A stretch of DNA of 64,000 bases from Persicaria tinctoria. Lineage: Eukaryota; Streptophyta; Magnoliopsida; Caryophyllales; Polygonaceae. Numbering within the stretch: the stretch's first letter is position 1; each line of letters starts with the position of its first letter. The notes under the pieces are model-generated. The model ran no database searches, was not told the origin of the DNA, and saw nothing but the letters and a program-made list of their open reading frames with translations. Positions 10,695-21,400 of the stretch are shown in pieces. The translations under genes and the position numbers were made by a program. The stretch spans positions 31,437,475 to 31,501,474 of the forward strand of contig JBANSL010000009.1 in the NCBI GenBank assembly GCA_037127255.1, in the 5' to 3' direction.

Positions 10695-12401
10695 TATTCA
10701 CTAACTACTGTTAACATTTAGCCCCATCTATAAGTATAAATTTGGTATATGTAGCCTATTTGGTTGTTGTGGACAGTTTAAACAATGTTTGGATAGTTGT
10801 TTGTAGGGTATACCCATTTTGGGCTTTACTTGTTATGGGGGTATAACTCTAGTCGTATCCTATGGTGCTACTCTGGTACATTTTGTGAATTGTCTGGGAG
10901 TTAACAACTTAGGTTTTTGAAAGATCTTGTGTTGATGAATTTTATTCCTATTTAGTTATGTTGTTGCTTCTTTATGTTTAAGTATGTTTGTATATGCTTT
11001 GTTTTGTTTATGTGTTTTTGTCCCGGGTTTCAAATTTATAAATTCAGTTATTGAACTTAAATATGGTAGGTGTTATGTTCCTTGAATTGGTAAATAAAGA
11101 GCGGCTATTCCGGTGTTCGAATTGGGGACCTAACAGGTGTGGTGTTCCATAAGTCTCATATTGTGCAACAATAAATTCAAGTTGTGCAAATATAAAGATA
11201 CGCTATGCATATGTATCAGTATATATAAATAAGAGTTGTGGTATTGTAAATTAATGTTGTGCAAATATAATTTGTTTTTGTGCTAACACACAATCATGTT
11301 TTCCATGTGCACTAATATAGTTTTAAAATATTTTATTTCCTCCTCCCTATTTAGTGATTCATTTCTACTTAATGTTTGATTTATCTATAAAATGTTTTTT
11401 TTATAGATAAACCTCATTTAATTCATTTTTCAGTTGTGATGGCCATATCCTCCCATTTGTACAGAGTAACTCTTTGTTGTTCATATTTAAATTTGTATTG
11501 TGCATATTTATAATTATGTTGTGCTGTTCCCAGGGATACCTGAATATGTAATATTTCGATGTTCAGTTATAAATGAATGTTGTTCACCTTTAATTATCTT
11601 ATGTTCAAATATAATTGAAAGTTGTTTTTATATGGGTTGGAGTTTCTGGGGTTCATAAATGTCTCCAAGTTGTTGTTATATGTTTCATTTATATTTTTTT
11701 AGTAAATATTTATCTTTTTCAAGTGCATTCTTTGAAGTTTTTGTGGTTCAACTATAATTTGATTTTGTGCTAACAAAAAATCATATTGTGCATGTGGAAT
11801 AATATAGTTTTAAGTTTTTTATTTATTTTCCCTCCACTTTTATTTATTTATTTATTATTAATGTTATTTATATATTTAAAAGGGGTTTTTGGAGTTGTAT
11901 TGTGCTTTTAAATCTTGGAAAATGAATTAAAATAAATGTTTGTTGTTCACATTTAAGATTGTTTTGTGCAGATATATTAGTATGTTGTGCTGTTTCCCAG
12001 GGATTCATGAAAATGTAGGATTCTGATGTTCAATTGTAAATGAATGTTGTTCAACTTTAATCGTCTCATGTTCAACTATAAATGAAAGTTATTTTTATAA
12101 TCTTTGAAGTTTCTTGTGTTCATACATATCTCCAACTTGTGTTTTCTCTCCCATTTTACTCCTTTTCATCCATACTTTATGTTATTTTTTAATGCATACT
12201 TTTACAACAGAAATTGCATATTTAAAATGCTTAATAAATAAAATAATACGATAAAATATTTTATAGTAATATTAATACGGTAAACTTAAATGTGGCAATA
12301 CTATAGAATAACAACTTGTTCCCTACCACATAAAATACATATTTTTGAAATAGAAATTATATTTGAAGGTGCAATTTTTTTTTGTTGCCCTTCTACTTAA
12401 T
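10695..12401. other. MULE-internal non-coding region
   Basis: AT-rich DNA downstream of the Ulp1-like gene. It lacks coding frames and is dominated by words such as GTTGTTCACATTTAA and TTGTGCAAATATAA, which recur at 22955-23170, on the far side of the Sirevirus insert. 11270-12140 is an imperfect direct duplication listed separately. It probably holds the 3' ends of the two convergent genes. Confidence 0.6.
11270..12140. repeat. Imperfect direct duplication of about 0.45-0.5 kb
   Basis: 11270-11690 and about 11755-12140 share the same ordered landmarks: TTTTGTGCTAACA, then AATATAGTTTTAA, then TTGTTGTTCA, then TGTTGTGCTGTT(T)CCCAGGGAT, then AAATGAATGTTGTTCA. Divergence is substantial, so the duplication is old. 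No coding potential is seen. Confidence 0.75.
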
Positions 12402-15400
12402 CTAGATGCCAAGATATTCATTAATCTTGGCCCTCCTAATATCTTCTGATTCAATCAGTCCTTCAACATGTGCAGTTATGAACCCTTCAACCATCTGCAA
12501 TGTATCTTCCAGCCTCTCTTGTTCTTCAACCAACTGCATACATTATTTTCAAGTTAACATTGAAGGTTCGATAATGTAAAAACAATGTAATAAGAAATAC
12601 TCTAGAAGGCGGGTTGAATAGAGTATGCCCGTTTTTCGCAGAAAGTCTCAAGACTTTTGAAGCTTGAATCAAAACTCTTGAGATTAAACCTGAATCACAA
12701 AGTTAGACAATCGAACCAAGTGCGGAAATAAGGTAAAGCAAACAAGTAAAGGACACGAGTAATTGTTTACGAGGTTCAGCACAACTGGCCTACGTCCCCG
12801 CCTAGGGTTCTTCCACAACCCTAGGATTCAAAGGCTTTATTGAATGCTTAGCTTAGGATCCTAATAGCTCACCGAGAAGCCTCTCTCCTATACAATTGCA
12901 ATCTAGTCAACTCACGTTCCCTTGGAGTCCTAGACCAATCTAGAAGAGCCCCACCTCTCTCAGCTATCTAGTACAATCCTTTAACTCTCGCAAATCAATA
13001 GCCTAGTGCAACTTCCCGAGTTATAAACTCTCGAGTAACACTTGAAATAAATATAACCTATAAGCTCACAGTGACTCTCAAAGGCTTTGAAATAAACAAC
13101 AAACTATTTGAGCGCTTTGCAGAGAGACACTTGGAAGACAGATCGCTTGAATGAATGAAGCTCGTGTGTAGCACTTGTACTTCTGTCTTCTCCTTCCTTT
13201 CCTTTATATAATAGCATGAAGATAGCATGGAGCGTGAGGATCTTCATCACCAGATCTCCAACGGCTCTTTCCAATCAGGTTGATCTTGGATCTTCTATTT
13301 AAGGACACTTCGAAGCCATGATCTATTTTTGAACCGATCTTCTCAACAAGTAAAAGGAAGGATGTAATCTGATTTATACTTCCTGAAATGGTTAGTTATT
13401 CATATATATATATAATATAATGGAAGTATATAATAAGATAAAATAATATACGAATAATAAGATAGGTTTTGTATTTCATCAATTGTTAACGCTCCAAGGC
13501 CTTTGACACAAATATCCTGTCAAAGCCTTTGGAACATCTTTTCCGATTTTCATCAAGGGAGAGAGTTATCAATCTCCTCCTTGATGAAAGACAAAACCTG
13601 TGCGTCCCTGCAACTTAGTCAAACAAATATATCATAATCAAGGACAGACTAAGTACCTGCAAGGGGTTAGACAAATGTTGGATCAGAATATTTTAAAGTA
13701 AGAAAACATCCAACCGAAAACCAGAAATCAAAAGGGCAAGGTCTTCCAAGACCTTTAATCAAAGGTTTTCAAGGTCTAACGATCATCTCCCCCTTTTTGT
13801 CTTTCAACAAAGGGCGGAGGTAAAACAATCACCAAAAAGTTACCAAATGTTTTGAAAATGTTTCCAAAAACCAGCAAAGTAACAAGTTTCAGGGTGGGAT
13901 AGGGTGGGCTAGGGTTTAGGCTTGGTCAATCCAGAGCATCATCAGTGAGCCTCGTCCACAGTCCTTCCAGCAGCGTTGAAATCCCGCTCACCTTCGTCAT
14001 CACCTCCGTCTGCAGCTCCTTAATATCCAGGCGAACTTCCTCTAAGCCCAACTCTAGGTTGTCCATGCGTTCATCGAAAGCTGGAGCAGTGGGAAAGGCT
14101 TTTGAAGGAGTGGCAAGACTCAAGGTCCCTTGGGGAGACCGAGTGATGCCAATCTTTTCAAGGCCTTTAGAGTCGAACATACCCGTATGACGCAGCTGCT
14201 CTTCATTTTTGACATCAATTCCAGAAGCTTTGAAGATAGGGGTCAAAAGGGTAGCAAAGGGGATGGGAGAGCCTTTTCGAGCTTTTCTGGCATGGGCCAT
14301 GGTTCCAAGGATAGTGTTGGCCAGATCAGGATCAAGGCCATTTAGAATGCGGTAGAGCAGGATCATGGCATTGTCGGTTAGGAGTGAGCCAGAGTTGAGA
14401 CGGGGTAAGAGGCATCTAACAATGATGTTAAAGATAATTTTTGCCTCAAGGGTTAGGGATGAGTGGGTGAGTTGTTTTGAGGTGCTGTTGGACGCTTCGG
14501 GTAGGAGATATTTGGCTCGGGCTAGGATGATGCAGTTTTCTTTTGAGGGGTTTACTTGAGCAGGTGGAACAGGGGTAGGTAAGCCTAGAGAGTCTGCAAA
14601 GTCATTGGAGTTGAGAGAGATTCTAACCCCTTTGACGACAGACTCCAAAGACCAACCATCAGGATTAATAAGGTTCCAGGCAGGGGATTTTTTGAAAAGT
14701 CGGGTAAGAGAGATTCTAACCCCTTTGGAGCTAAGCTTATGTAGAAAAGTCGGGTAAGCTCGGGGTAGTAAACAGTCTCAAGATTAATAAGGTTCCAGGC
14801 AGGGGATTTTTTGAGGAGCTCAATGCAAGGTAACTTCAAAGCTTCAAAGAACTCGATATCTAAAAAATCTGAACAGCTAAGCTTACGAGTACGAAACTCG
14901 TCTACCCATTTACCAGCAGTCTCAGCATCTAAAAACCAAGAGGAGGGCAAGGACTGATTTACCTGGATATAGGCCGGGGGTTCAGCGTTCTTCCTGCGTG
15001 CAACAGTTGGAGCAGCTTTCTTGGCAGGCGCTACAAGACTCTTGACAGGGCCCTTCCTGGTACGCTTAGGGGAGGGAGGCTTGACGGGAGCAGGGGCTTT
15101 CCGCTTCTTCGGAGACGGGGGAGGAGGAGGAGAAGGAGAGGGAGTTTCTTCCTCCTCTTCCTCAGACCCCGAGTCCTCACCGGACCCCGCTTCGTCACCT
15201 TCTGGTTCCTCATCCCCTTCAGAAACCTCGTGCTCTTCCTCTTCCTCTTCTTCTTCCTCAGGCTCCACCTCAGATGGAACCTCTTCGACTTCGGCTTCCT
15301 TCCGAATTCGCTCAGCTTCCTCCTCGGCCAGTCTCTTAGCAAGCTCGGCCTCCTCATCGGCCTTTTTCTGTCTCAAGGCCTCCTCCTCGGCTTCCCTGGC

Positions 15401-18400
15401 AGCATCTCTTTCCAGGGCAGCATCAAGGTCGTCTTCCTCTTCTTCCTCATCCTCTTCCTCAGCCAGGATCTTTCTCTTCCCCTTTTGTTTAGCACTCAAG
15501 GGTTTCTTAGCAGCATGTTTCTGAGAGCCTTTGGGAGCCGTGGCTGAGCTCGACTTGACGGTGCTCTGGACAACTGCTGGGATGATGGCTTGAGTAGGAG
15601 GTTCGGGTGTGGGAGAAGTAGCAGTGGCCTGGCGTCCCTTGGGGGTGGCGCCAAGTCTTTTGGGAGTGACGGCTTTCTTGGTTTTGGGTGCCATGGAGGT
15701 AGTTGGTTAGGGTTTCTTTGAGAGGTCGAAGATGAAGAAGTGGAAAGGGTTTGGATAAAATCTGAGTGTGGGTTGTAGTCGGGTACAGATTTGGTTTAAG
15801 TAGAGAGAGAGGGTGACGGATTGATGGGATGGGTTTAGGGTTCCAAGGAAAGAAATCATTACCTTGCCAAGTTGAAGGATTTTCAAATTCAAATTTGAAT
15901 TCAAATTACCATAAAAATCGGACTAAACACAAACCAATTTAGTTCCATAATTAAAATATCTTAACGGTTAAGGAAATCATAGAAATAGGCCATTTTTGAA
16001 ATCCGATTAAAACAAATATAATTGATTAAATATCTAAAAAGAGATTAACCAAAAGTATATGATCCGATATATGTACTCCACTGTTCAGTTAGCAGACCTT
16101 GACATAACTCTCAAAGGTCTTGATACTGAGTGGAGTGTATCTTTCGTAAAGGGAAAGCTCCCCCTATGAAAGTGCATCCTTGTCAAGCATCCCAATCTCT
16201 CGTCTAATGAAGGTGAACCTGTCCTCTGCCAAAGGCTTAGTAAAAATGTCAGCCCATTGATAATCAGTAGAAATAAAAGATATGGACACATCACCTTTTT
16301 CCACATGATCTCTAATGAAATGATGTCTTACATCAATATGCTTGGTCCTTGAATGTTGAACAGGATTCTTAGTGATGGATATGGCACTTGTATTGTCACA
16401 CTTAATTGGGATACCCTTGAGGTTGATGCCAAGATCTCGCATTTGTTGAGCTATCCAAAGGATTTGGGAGCAACAAGCTCCAGCTGCAATGTATTCGGCT
16501 TCTGCAGTGGATAGAGCGACTGGATTTTGCTTCTTTGAGTGCCAACTGATCAAGGATGCTCCTAAGAATTGGCAACACCCTGATGTGCTCTTTCTATCCA
16601 CCTTGTAGCCTGCAAAATCTGCATCAGAATATCCAATTAAAGTGAAATCCTTTTGCTTTGGGTACCATAGTCCAAGTTCCTTAGTGCCATTGAGATATCG
16701 AAAGATCCTCTTCACAGCCACGAGGTGAGATTCTTTGGGATCAGCTTGAAACCTAGCACACATGCAAACACTAAACATAATGTCAGGTCTACTAGCCGTG
16801 AGATATAATAAAGATCCAATCATTCCTCGATACTCCTTTTGATTGACACTTGTTCCAGTCTTGTCTTGATCTAGAGACAATGTTGAGCTCATGGGAGTCT
16901 TGGCTGCTTTGGATTGATCCATCTTGAACTTCTTCAAGAGATCCTTAGTGTACTTGCTTTGGTTGACGAAGATTCCTTTCTTGGATTGATGAACTTGTAA
17001 CCCCAAAAAGAAGTTTAGTTCACCCATTAAGATCATCTCAAATTCACTGCACATAATGTCAGAAAATTCCTTGCACAAAGATGTGTTAGTAGCACCAAAT
17101 AATATATCATCAACATAAATTTGAATAACCAAAATGTCCTTTCCTTTGGTCTTGATAAAAAGAGTCTTTTCGATCAACCCTCTTTTAAAATCATTTTCTA
17201 AAAGATATTTTGACAAGCGCTCGTACCAAGCTCTTGGGGCTTGTTTCAAACCATAAAGCGCCTTGTCAAGTTTATAAACATGATTGGGAAATTCTGAACT
17301 TTCAAAACCTGGGGGTTGAGCCACATAAACTTCTTCTTCTAAGAAACCATTAAGAAAAGCACACTTGACATCCATTTGATATAACTTTATGCTCATGAAA
17401 GATGCAAATGCTAATAAAATGCGAATGGCTTCAAGCCTGGCTATGGGAGCAAAGGTCTCCTCGTAGTCAATACCTTCCTCTTGATTGTAGCCTTGAGCAA
17501 CAAGCCGTGCCTTGTTCCTCACAATCTTGCCATTCTCATCTAGCTTGTTTCGAAACACCCATCGAGTGTCAATGACTGATTGATGCTTTGGTCTAGGCTT
17601 CAAAGTCCAGACTTTGTTCCTCTCAAATTCATTGAGTTCACTTTGCATAGCTATAATCCAGTCTGGCTCCTGAAGTGCCTCATTTACCTTCTTTGGCTCA
17701 ATAAGAGAAACAAACGCGTTAAAAGCAGAAAGATCTTTAAGTTTAGAACGAGTTTGAACACTAGAAGTAGGGTCAGAAATGATATCCTTTAATGAGTGTG
17801 ATGAGGAGTATTTGAATTTCCTTTTGCTAGTCTCAGCTCCTTGATTCGTCACATCATCAGGATTGATTTGTGGTACATCTGACTCCGTTGTCCTGTTAGG
17901 TTCTGATACAGCAGTTTCAGACGTCTCAACACTGTTGGATTGGACACCAAGGGCTTTGGATGCATCTTCAACACCTTGGGCCAATTCTTCAGTGTTAAGA
18001 ATCGGTTCCTGCATGTTCTTCTTCTCTGTGTTCTTGGTAACATCACCTTCCTCATTCTCTTCATGGATATTAAGATCTATATCTGCAACACTTTCACTCA
18101 AAGCACCATCATTGCATTCATAAAAAATAACATGTATACTTTCTTCAACTACCTGGGTCCTTTTATTGAAGATTCTATAAGCTTTGCTACTCGTGGAATA
18201 GCCAAGAAATATACCTTCATCACTACGCGCATCAAATTTCCCAAGGTTATCTTTTCCATTGTTATGAACAAAACAAGTACAGCCAAAGGGTTTAAAATAA
18301 GATATAAGTGGTTTGCGGCCTTTGAAAAGTTCATAAGGAGTTTTCTTTAAGATGGAACGAATAAGACAACGATTTAAAATGTAGTTAGCTGTGTTAACAG

Positions 18401-21400
18401 CTTCATCCCAATAGGTTTTAGGTAATGCAATTTCTAAAAGCATAGTCCTGGCCATATCTTCTAAGGTGCGGTTCTTGCGTTCCACAACCCCGTTTTGTTG
18501 AGGTGTCCTAGGAGCAGAAAAGTTATGGGAGATGCCATATTTAGCACAAAACAAATCAAATTAAAGTTGATCAAACTCCCTACCATGATCACTCCGAATA
18601 GACACTATGGGCTCATTTCTTAAAGTTTGCAACTCCTTACAAAGTTTTGAAAACTCAAATAAGGCCTCTGATTTTTCTTTCAAAAAAGCAACCCAAGTAT
18701 ATCTTGAAAAATCATCGACAACAACTAGCATGTACTTTTTACCATTGGGAGATTTGACTCGCATAGGACCACATAAATCCATATGTAAAAGTTCAAGGGG
18801 TCTAGAAGAACTTACAACCTTTTTGGGTTTGAAGGAGCTACGTGTTTGTTTACCTCGTGTGCAAGCATTGCACATGCCAATACCTTTGAAGTCCATCTCA
18901 GGTAGCCCTCTTACAAGTCCTTTGGACACAAGCTTCTGTAGTGTATGTGGACTCACATGACCGAGTCTCCTGTGCCAAAGCTTTGGATCGTCCGTCAAGG
19001 CCTTTAAACAGGTTAAGCTTCCTTGTGCCACTTGATTAGCATTTACAGCGGATATGTTGTTGTAACGGTATGCAGTCAGAATAACTTCACTTGTATCATC
19101 TCTGCACACTATACATCTTTTCTTGTTAAATCTGACATTGTTACCACTATCACATAATTGAGAAACGCTAAGCAAATTATACTTTAAACCATTAACAAGA
19201 TAGACATTTTTAATACTATGGCTGGAATCACTTCCAACACTACCAATACCAACAATGTCGCATTTCCCTTTGTCACCAAGAGTGATTGTTCCCGTGGATT
19301 GCTCCTTTAGATCATGAAAGAGAGAACTCTTCCCACTCATATGCCTCGAGCAACCACTATCAATAACCCATTTGTGTTCTTTCACTTTGGTGATCTCCTG
19401 CAAAACAAACATCAACCTTTGTGGCTAGACCAATAAGCAAATTTGGATCCATTGTTGGGGTAAACCATATTAGGTAAAATAGTGCCTTTTGGGACCCAAA
19501 CTTGTGTTATCCGTTCTTTTCTCAAATGAACAGGAAATGTATTGCGAATAATATAAGGATCCTTTCTTCTATAAGGGCAGGTCTCTTTTACATGTCCCTT
19601 TCTAGCACAATGGTGACATATAGGAGAGGTTCTGCTTCCTTTAGCCTTTACAAAAGTGGTAATGTGTTGCTTCTTTAAAAACTTTGGATCGTACCCAATA
19701 CCACTTTTGTTTAGAGAGCTTTGTTGCTCACCCAACATCTTATCGAGAGTGCCTTTGGATTTGGTAAAACTTATGAGGGTTGTCTGTTGGTCTAGAATCT
19801 TCTTATTCAGGGAGATCTTCTCGTTCTCTAAGTCATGATGCACATTTCTTAGAGAGGAGAGATCTTGCTTGACTTCAGATTTCTCCGAGTCAAGTGTCTT
19901 GACTTTAATGTCAAGACCTGAATAAGAAGCTTCAAGACCTTTGACCCTCATAGACAGATCCTCAATAGTTTTCTCCTGATCCACAGTTCTCTTAATAAGA
20001 ATGTTAGTTTGGGCAATAAGCTTCTCTTCATTGGCAATCATATTTGAAAGGAATTCCGATAATACCTCTTTTGGACTTTCCATTAGTTCTCTTACAGTAG
20101 CTTCAAGCTTTTCATCGTGGGATTCATTTTCTGAGGCCATAAGACAGATGTTGGCCTTCTCATCGTCGGAGTCAGAGTCGGAATCACTCCAAGTAGCCAC
20201 CATAGCTTTCTTCTTCCATTTGTCACCTTTCTTGGGCTGGCTCTTAGTCTTTTGAGGGCAGTCCTTCACAAAATGATCTGTTTCACCACATTCAAAACAA
20301 GACAACGGTTTAGTCTTCTTTTCATATTTGTTGTATTGAGGCTTACCTCGAAATTTTGAAGACTCTGATCCATCCTTGTTGTTGAATTGCTTCTTCATTT
20401 TGAGAATTCGAGCAAGGCCTCTTGTGATAAGAGCAAAAGGATCATCCTCATCGTCATCCTCATCTTCAGAATCAGATCCATCCTTGGACTCATCCTTCTT
20501 AGACTTGAGTGCCAAGTTCTTGGTGCTAGCTGGAAGTTCTCCATCGTCTTCATTAAGGATCATCTCATGCGTGATCAGCTTTCCAAGAAGGTCATCAAGG
20601 GGTAAAGTAGTAAGGTCCTGGGCTTCCTCTATAGCTGTTACTTTTGGACCCCATTTCTCCTTTGGAAGGCACCTCAGTATCTTCCTCACTTTCTCAACGT
20701 TGGTAAAGCTCTTGCCGAGAGAGTCAAGGTTGTTGGTGATTTCTGTGAATCGTGTGAACATGGCTTTGATTGACTCATCGGATTTCATCTTGAAGAGCTC
20801 ATACTTTCGAAGGAAGATGCTGATCTTGGTGTCTTTTACTTGGCTCGTTCCTTCATAGGTGACGACCAACTTGTCCCAAATCTCTTTAGCTGACCTACAA
20901 GAGGAAATACGGTTAAACTCCTCAGTGCTAAGACCACAATAAAGTAAGTTGATAGCCCTGTAGTTTTTGGAGATGGTTTCAAGATCTGCTTGGTTGTAAT
21001 CAGACTCCTTTTTTGCCACTTTGGTATCGTTTGGTCCTTCCTTCTCTGGAATCTTCGGACCATTCTCTATAATGTTCCAAAGCTCTAGATCTTGGTCAAT
21101 GATAAACATCTTCATCAAAGATCTCCAATAGACAAAGTTGTTTCCTACAAAGAGTGGCGGTCTGCTTGTGGACCTTCCCTGTGCAAATCCTCCGCTTGCT
21201 TCACCAGACATGATCGAAAACTCACAAGATTGTTAGATCAAAAACAGTGAGTAAAGCTCTGATACCAATTGAAGGTTCGATAATGTAAAAACAATGTAAT
21301 AAGAGATACTCTAGAAGGGGGGTTGAATAGAGTATGCCCGTTTTTCGCAGAAAGTCTCAAGACTTTTGAAGCTTGAATCAAAACTCTTGAGATTAAACCT

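Noticed and set aside
15021..15547. Plus-strand ORFs rich in Ser, Gly and Leu
   Set aside because: They are the antisense of the Glu-rich part of the Sirevirus env-position ORF; composition explains the open frames.
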